From contig OW799233.1 in assembly GCA_941918925.1 (NCBI GenBank), positions 150,256,802 to 150,320,801 on the forward strand: a stretch of DNA of 64,000 nt, read 5' to 3'. This document shows, in pieces, positions 32,490 to 44,476 of this stretch (positions within the stretch are counted from its first letter, which is position 1; the number at the start of each line of letters is the position of its first letter). The notes under the pieces are model-generated. The model was not told where the DNA came from, made no database searches, and worked only from the letters and a program-made list of their open reading frames with translations. Both the position numbers and the translations under genes were made by a program. The stretch is from Phyto melanocephala (lineage: Eukaryota; Arthropoda; Insecta; Diptera; Rhinophoridae).

Positions 32490-33232
32490 CAAGGTGGCGC
32501 AAAAGTTTACACTCGATGTTCTTTGGCTTTAGTTTTGCTTTTGGATTGAGTTTATTTAGTTTCTAAATGTTTCATGTCTTATTGAGGTGTACTTTATATT
32601 CACAAATATGAAACCAGTACAGACATTTGAATTTTCTCTGATATCTTTGTCGATAATTGACCTATTGTACCAAGATTTTCTGTAAATGTTGCCAAAGTTA
32701 CTTTTTTATATGTACACAACAAATATTTTAAACAGTTCCATAGGATGTGCAAAGTCTGATTTTGTTTGGATAAAATAAAAAGGCAATCGTGTTCTTTCGC
32801 TTATATCTCAGCTGGTAATATATTCACATAACTGATTTTTAATAGCAAAATTGCTGACAACATATCTGATCAACTGAAACTGATAAAGAGTCTGAAGTAT
32901 ACGTAGCGGCTTGAAAAAGTTGATTTCAACATACACATGGACAAATGAAATTTACTAAATTGATTCCTCTATCTATAATGATTCAAAATATATATATTTT
33001 GTAGGGTCTTAAATAGTTATTGTAGAAATTACAAATGGAAAGACAAACATTTTCGTGTGAAGGGTATATAAATTATGAATTCGCATCTAAATATTTTTTA
33101 ATAATAAATTTAGCATTGATTTAAGACTGCGAATTTAGTCGAATCTCTGGTACGTGTATCTTGTTAAGTGTACCCTGAATTTACAAAAAATTATAGCATT
33201 TTGCAAAAGGCTAATTTTTTTGTGCCACCTTG
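32490..33232. mobile_element. 743-bp TA-flanked element with DINE fragment inside
   Basis: Ends CAAGGTGGCGCAAAAG and, inverted, CAAGGTGGCACAAAAA; TA on both sides (32488-32489, 33233-33234). This fits a Tc1/mariner-type non-autonomous element. A diverged reverse DINE-1-like 5' half lies inside (32790-33070: 'atatctcag', 'gttgatttcaacatacac', 'agaaattacaaatgg', 'gtgaagggtata'). Confidence 0.75.
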
Positions 33233-33234
33233 TA

Positions 33235-33611
33235 AAACAGTGCAAAAAAAATTTTAAAAATACAATTAATAAAAAAAAACAAAATTAAAAAAAAAAATAA
33301 ACGATTATAAATACATGTTTATGAAAAACAAAAATTTGTACAAAATTAAAAAATAAGTTACGTAATTTACATTTGTTGAAAAAAGTTATTAAATATTTTT
33401 TATTAAATATTGTTTGTGCAAATAAATAAAATTAAATTTTTAACGCCTTCTTAACATTTGTTTCTTATTATTGAGGTTTATAAACTTATTTGGTTTTAAC
33501 TTTTTTTTTTGTATTTAAACGCATGTTTATTGTGTAATTTGTACAAGTACTGTAGTACTTATGGACACCCATGTTTTTAGCCTTCAGCATTACAATTGTT
33601 TAAAATTTTAT
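33235..33611. other. AT-rich stretch, no gene seen
   Basis: Poly-A and AT runs only. Confidence 0.5.
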
Positions 33612-34457
33612 TATACCCTTCACACAGTGAAAAAGGGTATATATAGGTTTGTCATTCCGTGTGAAATTTCTACAATTTTCATTTCCGACCCCATAAAGTA
33701 TATATTTTCTGAAAGCTTATGAATAGGGGAGTCGATTAAGCCCTGTCAGTCTGTCCGTGTGTAATCCTGTTGAAATCAACTTTTTGAAGCCGCCCGCCAT
33801 CACTTGGACCCGGGTGAGGTATTAAAATATCACAAATATTCGGGAGTAGATCGGTATTGAAAATCAGAAACATCGGTACATAAACAACTGAGATATGAGC
33901 AAAAACCCACGACCACCTCGATTTTTTCTTCACAAAAACAACATACATACATACAAACGAGTACACTGGTTAGAGAAAAAGTGGCATCGAATCCCAGCTG
34001 AGCCAAAAAAATTTTTTTTTATATTTTTTTTTAAATTTTTTTTTATATTTTTTTTTTATTTTTTATTTAATATATTATTTATATTTTTATTTTTTTTTTT
34101 AATTTTTTTCAAATATTTTTTTTTATTTTTTTTGTTTTATATTTATTATATATATTTTAATTATTTTAAAAAAAATTTTTTTTTTTAATTTTTTTTTAAA
34201 TTTTTTTTTAATTTTTTTTTTTAATTTTTTTTTAAATTTTTTTTAATTTTTTTTTTTTAATTTTTTTTTTATTTTTTTTTTTAACATACATACGTAAATT
34301 TATAATTTTACAATGGGATGTTTTTTTATATGTATGTTTTTTATATGTATGTACGTATATCATATGGAATGGTGATACAAACTACTGTTATTGCATGACT
34401 ACACCTTGTGAAGGGTATATAAGATTCGGCACGGCAGAATATAGCGCTCTTACTTGT
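33612..34457 (+). mobile_element. Complete DINE-1-like A-short copy
   Basis: Full 5' fold-back, short GTCAGTCTGTCCGTG tract (33747-33763), core box 'actggttagag...catcgaatccc', very long poly-T core (34010-34282) and 3' end with hairpin (one mismatch). Confidence 0.8.
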
Positions 34458-34567
34458 GTTTTATTTAAAAAATGTGTCATATAAGTAAATGAATTTCTGT
34501 GTTCCATTAAATAAGATTGGCATCATAAACATCAGATAAGAGCGCGAAATTTGTTAGGAATAGTATA

Positions 34568-34587
34568 TCTATATATATAAAAGTGAA

Positions 34588-34622
<35 letters not shown>

Positions 34623-34959
34623 GCTATAGACTCCGAAACTGTAAAACCGATTGGGCTCAAACTTTGGTAAGTTGTTGTACACATACCAGGGAGTGTTTAT
34701 GGGTGGAAAAAAGTGGGCAGGGCCACGCCCATAAAAACAATTATAATTTTGGGGTACTTGCACTGGTCCGATTCTTCTGAAACTTTGCACACATATTGAG
34801 CTGTTATGACTTTACAATTTCGCGATTAGAAAAGTGGGCAATGCCACGCCCATAAAAAAAAATATAATATTTAGGTTTTTGCACTTGATATTCAATTAAA
34901 ATTCAGAATGCATTTCAAATTCATTAAGGGGCGTAGCAACGCGCGCCGGGTTTGGCTAG
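34568..34959 (+). mobile_element. Short non-autonomous Helitron, 392 bp
   Basis: TCTATATATATAAAAGTGAA after an A; ends GCGCGCCGGGTTTGGCTAG before a T. Contains a (GT)n microsatellite (34591-34620) and two 120-bp units, each with GGGC(A)(G/A)(G/T)GCCACGCCCAT (34711, 34831). Same family as 44477-45093; both share the ends of the 18.5-kb Helitron. Confidence 0.82.
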
Positions 34960-35754
34960 TTAAAAATAAAAAAAACAATCGTAAAGAATTTATTGTTTAT
35001 GAAAATTATCAAAGGATTATAAAATGTTTATAAATCAAATTTCTACAAAAAATCAGTTTTATAAACCTTAAGCAGCCAAACTTAAACAAGAGCAGGCAAG
35101 CGTTTTTTAGCTGTCAAAAATTCTCATGTCCACAAAATTTGTATGAAGCAAACCGAACAGCTTTCCAGTTGGAAAGTTCCGATTTTGACAAGGCGTTAGG
35201 TTCTGCAGTACAACTGTGGTTGCTTTTTAATGCTTTTGTAATTGAAAAGTTATACCATTTTATCTACTTTCAGACCGATCTAGCGGCTTATCTCTATTTT
35301 TATTACTATTTAGTAAGTTTTATTAAAAAAAAAACATAAATAAACATTATTGTTAATTATACAACGTTGACGCTTTTATTTAAGTTTGCCACTGTAGCAT
35401 TAGCGCTAAGCATATCGTTTGCCGCTGCTGTTTAGATTCGGCTGTAACAATTTTTATAAAATACTATAGGAAGGCACCGTGTTAATAAGTGGAATTCAAT
35501 AAAACTAATAGTTATCAAAAACTAATGTGTCAGAATAGAAACCAACTAAATTATTAATGTTATCTCAAGCACAGAAAAAAATAGTTGTGATCATCATAAA
35601 TAATAATATGACTATAGTCATCATGTTCTTACCATGCGGTTTCTTTGTATGTAGTTAATATTGTTTCTAGGAAATGTTTAAAAAAAATTAATGGCTTAGA
35701 TGTTTAAACAAATATGCCTTCTATTGTACTGTTGTAAAGGAATCGGAACTAAAT
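34960..35754. other. AT-rich stretch, no gene seen
   Basis: 'cacagaaaaaaatag' at 35575 resembles the CACAGAAAA element end, without a partner. 'gatcatcataaataataatatgactatagtcatcatg' nearby is a small imperfect palindrome. Confidence 0.45.
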
Positions 35755-35764
35755 CGACTCATTA
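35755..35764. repeat. LINE-2 target duplication (left)
   Basis: CGACTCATTA, identical to 36228-36237. Confidence 0.8.
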
Positions 35765-36227
35765 GGTTAGGTTAGGTTGAAAAGGAGGGGCACTACAAGC
35801 CCAGACCCATGACAGGTATACACTTATGCCCAGTTGGCATGTTGTGCGCTCCATATGGAAAACGGAATTCCCAAACGAAAACCATAAACATAATTCCCTT
35901 TAAATAACGGACTAGTCCAAGAACCCAGCCCCCTCAATGTAACTCCTTATGGATCTCCAGTTCGAGTTCCCCAGGTATTCCAAGTTCGGCATAGTATCCA
36001 CTGTTAAATTCTCGCGCCTAATATGCCTAAACACAGGACAATGACAGAGGTAGTGTACCAAAGTCTCATCCCCTTTCTCGCATGCTCTACATGTTGTTGT
36101 TAGGTTCTCAACTCCGTATGACCTGTAATTATACTGGTTAGTTTCCTAAGTGTTGATCTACTTAGTCTCAGAATCTCCTTTGATTTCCCAAGATTTGGGT
36201 CTCCCCAAGGTGTTCTTGTCACCTCAC
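35765..36227 (-). mobile_element. 5'-truncated LINE (family 2) with TTAGG-like tail
   Basis: A 463-bp 3' end of a second LINE family, bounded by a perfect 10-bp duplication. The plus-strand left edge GGTTAGGTTAGGTTG is the tail: on the LINE's own strand it is (CCTAA)n. The minus strand encodes the Cx2C...H...C region after RNase H ('ACRACEKGDETLVHYLCHCPVF' type, 36040-36105), followed by a short 3' UTR. It matches the copies at 48.0 and 61.1 kb. Confidence 0.82.
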
Positions 36228-36237
36228 CGACTCATTA
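36228..36237. repeat. LINE-2 target duplication (right)
   Basis: CGACTCATTA, identical to 35755-35764. Confidence 0.8.
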
Positions 36238-37696
36238 AGATAAAAGGATAAATAACATATGAACGTTGGCCAGACTCGTCACTTTCATTTCGTTAGATCA
36301 CTTTTTACAAATTACACTGTGGTTCGTGAAAAAAATAATTTAGATTATTGGTAACTAAAGTAACTGATTGGCCCAACTTTTATAATATACAAATAACTAT
36401 TAACTAGTGAGTTAAAAAGATGATCTTAAATACCCATCAAAAAATACTGATACTGAAAACGCAGCTAATTTCAAAAATGCATACCACTCGGCTCGTGTCA
36501 ATAAAAAATTACTTCTTCAGTGTATTCTTTCATTATCACATATTCTACAGAATTAGAAAAAAAATAATATTTTAATTAGTTTAAGATAATTATTTCAGAA
36601 TGGTTATGACAGTATGATTTCTGTTTGATTTCCTGCCTTTGCCAGTACTCAACGTAGTGGTGGGTATACGATTTGACCAACACTTGTATTGTACATTAAA
36701 GATTTTATACACTATAATTTTAAAGACTCTATTAGATTAAAATAAATGTATAACCGATTAATCGTTACACAAAACACCAGCTGTAACCCACGTTTTTGTC
36801 GAGAGTTCAGTGAACAAATAACATACGTTTTCAATGAATTAATTAGAATAAATTTTACTCGTAAAATCATTGCAAAACCGTCCACATAAGACGACAACGA
36901 TTCAAATCAATTCATATGTATGACAAGTCGTACAAATCCGCTGAAGACTGGCATGTCCAATAAAAAAAAAATAAATAAATTTGAATAATGCATTTAAGTG
37001 CAATGATTTATTTTCAAATGCACTTTTTAATGGATTCTAAACGATTTACTGGAACATTTGTTAGAAAGTGACTTTTTCAAAAGTAGAATGTTCGAATATA
37101 AATGGTTGAGTTCATTGAAATAAAATTTCACCATGAGTACCTAAGTTATTTGCAATATGATCCTTTACTTTGGTTGATGATGGTTAGACTGACTGCTGTG
37201 AGAGTAAATAAAAAAAAAAAACATTATTATTTACTACTACACTTAAGAAATTAAGAGATTTAACGAAATATGGTTCAATAACAGAAATCATCTTCAGTTT
37301 GATATTGCAAAAATAATTTTAATTACGAATAAAAACCGATTTTGAATACATGTTTAAGTTCAATTACGATGAAGCCAGAGTTTTGTATCCGTTTTTAGGC
37401 ACATTACGTGTACTAAGCAGTGATATTAAATGTAGTAAATGTTAGTGTGTGAAAGGAAGGCATAAATAATAAATTGTGTTTAATCACATGCACATAATAT
37501 ATACAGTAGAATCCCGATAATTCGTTATCAAAAAGACCATCTGCATTTACAAATAAGGGAAGTTTACGCAGTTAGGAGTTCCGATTTAAAAAGGTTAAAA
37601 TTAAATTTAAAAACTATTTCCAACGATGAGAACTTTTTCTCATCAAAAGGCGCTAGGCATTTATTCAAAACACGCCAGAAACGGCTTAAAATTTAT
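36238..37696. other. AT-rich stretch, no gene seen
   Basis: No recognisable motif; poly-A at 36960 and 37210. Confidence 0.5.
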
Positions 37697-38396
37697 TATA
37701 CCCTTCACCTGTGGTGCACAAGGGTATATATAGCTTTGTCATTCCGTTTGTAATTTCTACAATTTTCATTTCCGATCCCATAAAGTACATATTTTTTGAA
37801 AGCTTATGAATTAAGGAGTCGATTGAGCTCTGACCGTCTGCATGTCTGTCCGTGTGTTGGTGGAAATCAACTTTTAGAAGCAACTATATGTGTCTTATAT
37901 CTGTGTGTGGTTTCAATCTTTTGGAAATATCCGGGAATGAATCGCTATTGAAATTCAGCACAATCGCCCCATAACTTTCTAAGATATGAGCAAAAAACCA
38001 CGACCACCTCGTTTTATTCACAACTACAACAACAACATACATATATACTTGTTAGAGTAAACGTGGCATCGAATCCCAGCTGAGCAAAAAAAATTGTTTT
38101 TTTAATATTTTTTTGTAATTTTTTTTATTGTTTTTTTTTTTTTTTATTAATATTTTTTTTAACTTTTTTGTAGTTTTTTTTTTTGGAAACATACGTAAAC
38201 TCAATTTATAATTTTGCAATTGGATATTTTTAAGCGGAAAAAGTCATTATAAAGGTAATGAAACATATATGTACATATGTATGTACGTATTTAATATTAA
38301 TGAGATGAATGGTGATACAAACAATTGTTATTGCATGACTACACGTTGTGAAGGGTATATAAGACTCGGCACGGCCAAATATAGCACTGTCACTTA
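37697..38396 (+). mobile_element. DINE-1-like copy with A-long 5' half and A-short 3' half
   Basis: The 5' fold-back (CACCTGTGGTGCACAAGGG) and 'agaagcaactatatg' are of the long subtype. After 'aaaccacgaccacctcg' it continues with the short-type core and 3' end (hairpin damaged: CGGCACGGCCAAAT). This is either a recombinant or an intermediate subtype. Confidence 0.72.
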
Positions 38397-39520
38397 TTTT
38401 CTTTGATTTTTGCAAAAAAAAATTTTAAATGAAATCTATTAGTTTTTAAATCAGCACGGATTAAGGTGATTTTATGTTAATGCTTCTAGTAGTATCAAAT
38501 GTCCTCAGCATACTTATTATATGTACAAGTAAATGATTAAGTACCTCCCATTTGTACACCCTAATATAAATAAAGGGTGAATGCAAACGACGATGCTGGT
38601 GATTACGAAGAACTGTCAGCAATCAGCACTTGGCAATGTGTAAGAGTTTTCTAGTTCCTGGAAAATGTTTGCAGTGGCGCCACACTCCGTGAAGGAATGT
38701 ATGTGAATTGGCAGCCAAGACATTACTGGGAGGCGGAGGGGGCCAGAAGGAACTTTTTTTTTTAATATTTTTTAAAATTTTATATTCATACCAATTAGTT
38801 AAATTTTTTGACTCCTCCAAATTTCGCAAGCAATGCAGACTTTAATAAAAATGCCTAAATTGTTTGCATACAAAATCCGATGCTGGATAGTACTCCTTCG
38901 AAGAGCAACCATAAAGCAAGACTGACATAACACTACAATTCACAACCGAATTTAAATTTTCTTTAATATGTACTTCGATGTTTAAATATTGTACAGGCTA
39001 TGGAAGGTAACTCTAGCTTTATTTAAACTGTTATTTTTATTTTCACCTGATCTCTCGAATTTAAAAAAAATCTTACGAAGGTATAAAAAGTAATCGATAA
39101 TTTCGATAATATTTTGGATTGGGAGAGTGTTTTTTAATTTTCCTACAAATATAATCCTCCATCGAATCCCGATAAAATTGTCATTTGTCTTACACACAAC
39201 ATAATGAAATAGTATTAGATGCAAAGAAGGGGATAAAACAAATCTTTGTATGACCGCGCTTTTAGTTCGGTAGGGCTTAGTGTAGTGAACATTTAAAAAT
39301 CTCCCACTTTTACAGATTAAGTAAAGAAATTATTAATATGTTTTATTCGCTGCACCTTCGCTGCAGCTAAGGCATAAGAAGTGTATCAAAAAAAATTTGT
39401 AGTTGCATTAAGTTAAATACAACTCAAATCGTGCAATAAATAATTTTTCTTTTTATCACGTTAGCTTTTATATATATTTCAGATACTATTATTTTAAAAC
39501 TAATTATTTTTCAATTGTTA
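38397..39520. other. AT-rich stretch, no gene seen
   Basis: 'cccatttgtacaccctaatataaataaagggtgaatg' (38545-38582) looks like two mariner family X ends face to face, perhaps an extreme deletion product. Nothing else supported. Confidence 0.45.
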
Positions 39521-39523
39521 TCA

Positions 39524-39835
39524 CGATCAAAATGGACTGCGAAAAAAAGGACGTGAAAGTATAATTAAAACTTTTCAAAAAAATCCTTCATGGACTTTTG
39601 AAAAAATAGCGAAAAAAAAGCAAAAATTGACCATTGAACTGTTTCAAATGCCATTAAACAGTATAAGAAAGACCTGAGAATTAAAGGAAAACCTGGATCA
39701 GGAAATAAAAAAGGTCCAAGGGATACTGGTAAGGTAAAAGGAGTCGAGCAACTGTTTCGAAGAGCACTTAACACTTCTATCAGAAAAGCAGCGCGTACAG
39801 TGAAATGCTGTAATAGTTTTGTCTAAAGGGCCAAA
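39524..39835 (+). pseudogene. Tc1/mariner transposase N-terminal fragment
   Basis: Across frame changes the plus strand reads an ATG at 39531 (MDCEKKDVKV), then KQYKKDLRIKGKPGSGNKKG and 'SIRKAARTVKCCNSFV', the two helix-turn-helix blocks (…TV...IK.....G....KPGSG..., S.R..A..…) of a Tc1/mariner-type DNA-binding domain. No catalytic part or terminal repeats seen; it ends at the hAT element. Confidence 0.55.
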
Positions 39836-39845
39836 GCTTAAGTAC

Positions 39846-39853
39846 CATTAGAT
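39846..39853. repeat. hAT target duplication (left)
   Basis: CATTAGAT; the right copy is CATAAGAT (7 of 8). Confidence 0.7.
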
Positions 39854-40102
39854 TAGGGACGGCAAATCCCGGGAATTTGAGTTATTTAATATTCCCGTTT
39901 TCCCGGGACTATTTTTCGGGATCCCGGAAAATGAAAAAAGTGGCTACGACTCGAAAGCATATATTCATATTGTGACATTTTTTTTTTGGTTTTTTTCATA
40001 AAAATATTTTCTTCAAGGATTTTTTCAACTTTATGTTTAAAAATATTTTTACAAATACTTTGATATACCTTTTGAGTATTAAAAGAAACGAAACTATTTT
40101 AG

Positions 40103-40447
40103 ATGGAAAGTTCAATAGTATGGAAGTTTTTTGAAAAGAAGGGTGATAACACTGCTGTACGCTCTTTATGTGCAAAGATAATTTCATGTAAAGGCCGAAA
40201 CACCAGCGGATTAATGCGTCATTTGAGATCATTGCACAAAGCAATCTGTGAGAAAAAGTTGGCTGATATGAAAAATCAGAAAGCACTGCCGTCAAAAATT
40301 AAAAAAACTCAGCCCACGTTACCAATACTTCGAAATTTCCATAAAGAAAGAATTAAAATTTTTTTAGGGAAGTGGTCAAAAAACTCAAGATATTGTATAT
40401 TTGTTAAATGCACTTTTAACTGTTCATCCAACATCGATATAAACTGA
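40103..40447 (+). pseudogene. hAT transposase remnant: BED zinc finger
   Basis: The 114-residue frame starts with an ATG at 40103. Residues 5-46 form a BED-type zinc finger (SIVWKFF...LCAKIISCKG...NTSGLMRHLRSLH). The second Cys (C23) and both His (H40, H45) are present, but the first Cys position is Arg (R20), so zinc binding is probably lost. After residue 80 the frame passes the deletion junction and leaves the transposase frame. In another frame the C-terminus continues (next entry). The catalytic RNase H-like core is absent. Confidence 0.78.
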
Positions 40448-40557
40448 ACGAGTGTTTTCTGTAACAGGGCAATTTTTTAATAAAATCAGAAATTTGTAGA
40501 CTTTTGACCAGTCAATAAACGCTTTGAGCATATTAAAAGATTATTTTCTAAGGCGTT
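40398..40557 (+). pseudogene. hAT transposase remnant: dimerisation domain
   Basis: In a frame different from the end of the BED frame: LLTVHPTSI-stop-TERVFSVTGQFFNKIRNL-stop-TFDQSINALSILKDYF. This is the standard hAT C-terminal signature (PTS...ERVFS..G......R..L....I..L..LK..F) with two in-frame stops. Together with the BED finger it shows an internally deleted element. Confidence 0.85.
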
Positions 40558-40927
40558 AAAAATTTTTACGTTATATTTTTTTAAATTATACATTGTATTT
40601 TTGATCTCACAGCAGAAGCATCTGTATGTTTGTTTTTTGTGCTCATATTTGATCTCGTATTTAGAGAATATTTTTTTCAATTAGAAATATTTTTCCTCAG
40701 TTTATATTTTAAATTCAAGCTTCTTTATTAATTTTTATAGTTTTGAAGTGTTTTTTTTTTTAATTATAGACAATTTTATGCTTTTTAATTAAAAGTTTTT
40801 CATTAATTATATATAAATTTACTTCTTATTTATTTTGCTGCGCGATCCCGGGATTCCGGGAAATTAAAAAATAAATCTCGCATTCCCGGGAAACAGAAAA
40901 CTCCGGGAAAAAAACCCTACATAAGAT

Positions 40928-41533
40928 GCTTATTATTATTAAACGTTATTTATTATATTCTTTAATAATAATGATAATATTTTTGAAAAAATTTTCCACA
41001 AGTAAATTGTTTCCCCTTAATGTAGAGCCTTTAAAAAAGTCGTCTTTTACATAAGTTTTCTTCAACATTCATTAATTCATTTAACCGATACCTCGACTTT
41101 TGGCCGACATCCACTTAGTCATGAATAATTGAATAATGAAGCAACACATGATTCGCTTTCTGACGACTATGATATCAACGATGAAAACATGTGCAAAATG
41201 CGACCAAATATTTCGTTGTGCAACAACTTACATGAACGAATAGATGAATTTTTTTTTGGGGAAATTTTCTTCATTCATTACATACTACATATGTACATTC
41301 TGAAATGAAATCAAATTAAAGCCGTAAATGTTTTCTGTGTTTTAAAATAAATTTAAATTTAGGTTGTATATTAAATTCAAAATAAAATATTTATTATTCA
41401 AACAAATCAGAAACGTGATAAGAGGTTCTTTGAGTCAGTTAGCCAGAGCGGGCGAAAAGTTTAAATTAACAAATTTAAATTCAAACTCCATGAAGATTCA
41501 ACGACGTTAACTACTGGCCAATGTAAAGAAAAA
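40928..41533. other. AT-rich stretch, no gene seen
   Basis: No recognisable motif. Confidence 0.5.
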
Positions 41534-42306
41534 AACAAGTAAGAGCGCTATATTCGGCCATGCTGAATCTTATATACCCTTCACAACGTGTAGTCATGCA
41601 AAAACAGTATTTTGTGTCACCATTCATCCCATATGAAATACGTACATACATATATAAAAACATCCCATTGTAAAATTATAAATTCACGTATGTATGTTAA
41701 AAAAACAAAAAAAAACAAAAAAAAAAATTTAAAAAAAAAATTTTAAAAAAAAATTTAAAAAAAAAATTTAAAAAAAAATTATTATATATATATTATATAT
41801 AAAACAAACAAAAAAATTTAAAAAAAAAATAATAAAAATATAAATAATATATTAAATAAAAAAAAATTTTAAAAAAATTGAAAAAAATTTTTTTTGCCTC
41901 AGCTGGGATTCGATGCCACGTTTTCTCTAACCAGTATACACGTTTGTATGTATGTATGTTGTTGTTGTAATGTTGTTTTTGTGAAAAAAAAAATCGAGGT
42001 GGTCGAGGGTTTTTGCTCATATCTCAGTTGTTTATGTACCGATGTTTCTGATTTTCAATACAGATCTACTCCCGAATATTTCTGATATTTTAATACCTTA
42101 CCCGGGTTCAACCTATGTCAGGGGCTTCAAAAAGTTGATTTCAACATACACACGGACAGACGGACAGACTGACAGAGCTTAATCGACTCCCCTATTTATA
42201 AGCTTTCAGAAAATATATACTTTATGGGGTCGGAAATGAAAATTGTAGAAATTTCACACGGAATGACAAACCTATATATACCCTTTTTCACTGTGTGAAG
42301 GGTATA
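41534..42306 (-). mobile_element. Complete DINE-1-like A-short copy, reverse orientation
   Basis: Inverse of the reference copy at 17.3 kb: AACAAGTAAGAGCGCTATAT, hairpin (one mismatch), poly-A core, GGGATTCGATGC box, GACGGACAGACTGACAG tract and TGTGTGAAGGGTATA at the right edge. The plus-strand open frame at 41894-42085 lies on it and is accidental. Confidence 0.82.
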
Positions 42307-44034
42307 ATAAATGAATTTCTTCTAACTCTTCTTCTAACAAATGATTTACTTTAGTTTAGATACTAAACAAAAGAGCAAAATAAAAATTTTTTCTCCTACA
42401 CCCCACTACTCTCCTTTTTTTTTGTTAAATATTTAATGTCTTCTTATTACTTTTTATACATAGAATTCGTAGCATTTAAATTATAAATAAATATTTCATA
42501 TTTTTTTTATACATACTACATACTTAACAAACACTCTAAATAAAGAAAAAAAATTGGGAAGAAATTCAACCAAAAAATAGATTCAACTATTGCTGCGGTC
42601 ATTGAACTATTTCTTTATATTTTTTAATTTTTTTTTGTGAGTGTGTAAGCTTTTATGTACAACGATTTACACTTTTATTTTGTTTTTTTATTTTTATTTT
42701 TTTGTATTTTATATATGTATGTGTATGTACATTTATTTATTTATTTTTTTGTTTGTTTTTTTTTTTTAAATTTGTTTAGTTTTGTTTGCTATGGTTTGAC
42801 TTTGTCCATAAAGCTTTCATCTATCTGTATCATTGTCTGTTTGTTTATATGTATGTATGTACATTATATCTATCGGTCGGTCTGCGCTTTCAGTCTATCC
42901 ATCCACTACTGGCATTGTTGTTAGATACTTACTCGTATGTATGGATATACAAAAAGTGTGTATGAATAATGATTTCTTAGTCTTATTGCGGGGATTTGTT
43001 TTAACAGCAACTAGCACATTATGTACTAATGAAAAATATTTGATTATATGCAGGCCTTTGAAAAGTGAATTCTTTCTTCTTAAATTAAAGTTTTACTAAA
43101 CGTATTGTTTAAATGATAATATTGTACAAAATTTATGTATAATAGTAAAGTATCGTTAAATTATAGTTAAAAAATTGCAACTGTTACAAAAATGTTCAAT
43201 TTACAATACCCTATTGAATCCTGTATCGTCGATTTAAATACAGTTTTGGTTTATTTACTTGTGAACACAATTTCTATTGTATCGGTTGTATTATTGTATT
43301 GTTTAATGTTAATTGATATCAAACGTCGGACAAATGAAAAATCAGATATTTAAAAACAATTTCCAAAAAAATTATTCACTAAATAATAGGTAGGTTAAAA
43401 AAACCTACAAAACGTTTGATTTGAAAAATATATACGTATATTTATTATTTTTAGACAAAAAAAAATACAAAAAAAATTATTTATGTATTTTTTTTTAAAT
43501 TAATTTCCCATCCCTGTATGAATAAAAACATATTAAATGAAATTGTATTGTGATACAAAATATTTCATTGAAAATTACTTACAACAAATATACAATACTG
43601 TAAAAACATACAAAAATAGTACCAATAGTTTAATACAATTGATATGAATTGAATTGATATTTATTAAAAAGATCTTTGAATCTCTCCTTTTCTGCTAACT
43701 GGAAAATCTATCGACACTCTACCGAAATAACATCTGTTTTGTAACTAAAGAAGCAATTTCCGATTAATTGATCAACTAATAACACTTTATGCCCTTACGA
43801 TCTCTGTTGTTTTATTGTATGTTGTAGGCCAAAAATGTGTTAAAAAATAAAGCATAAAAAATATTTAATGTACATCTGCAACCATACAGGTTGTGAATTG
43901 GCCAATAGTACTTATACCCAATTGGTCACGATATCTTAAACGATGGGTGTAGGACAAAAGTAAATCGAGACAATCATTGAGAACATCTTAATCAAATTCT
44001 TAAAGTAATGGTCACGATGTCATATACATTAAAA
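42307..44034. other. AT-rich stretch, no gene seen
   Basis: Frames at 42655-42924 and 42833-43099 read low-complexity (phenylalanine/tyrosine/valine-rich) repeats such as 'tatgtatgtatg'. No gene supported. Confidence 0.5.
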
Positions 44035-44476
44035 AACAAGTAAGAGTGCTATATTCGGCCGTGCCGAATCTTATATACCCTTCACAACGTGTAGTCATGC
44101 AATATAAAAAACATATTTATATAAAAACAACCCATTGTAAAATTATAAGTTTACGTATGGGTGTTAAAAAAAATAAAAAAAAAATTAAAAAAAATTTAAA
44201 AAAAAAAATAAAAAAAAAATTAAAAAAAAATAAAACAAAAAAAATAAAAATATATATAAAAAACGTAACGTAACGTAACGTAACGTAAAAATAATAAATA
44301 TAAAATAAAAATAAAATATTAAAAAATTAAAAAATAAATAAATAAAAACAAAAAAAAAAAAAATTTAAAAAAATAAATATTAAAAAAATAAGGAAAAAAT
44401 AAAAATAAATGAATAAAAGTATTAAAAAAATATTAAAAATAAATTTAAATTAAATAATAATAAAAATATAAATAAA
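44035..44476 (-). mobile_element. DINE-1-like copy (3' part), reverse orientation
   Basis: Inverse 3' end with perfect hairpin ATTCGGCCGTGCCGAAT, then a 350-bp poly-A core cut by the Helitron. The core holds an (AACGT)5 run at 44264-44288. Confidence 0.75.

Larger units (their letters stand above)
39854..40919 (+). mobile_element. hAT element with CCCGGGA subterminal repeats, 1066 bp
   Basis: Starts TAGGGACGG and ends CCCTA, with near-identical 8-bp flanks. CCCGGGA/TCCCGGG motifs are repeated in the first 90 and last 75 bp in both orientations, typical of hAT subterminal binding sites. It encodes the beginning and end of a transposase with the catalytic middle deleted. Confidence 0.85.

Noticed and set aside
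35761..35778. Genuine telomeric TTAGG array
   Set aside because: Only three units, and it is inside a LINE insertion bounded by a target duplication, so it is the LINE tail.
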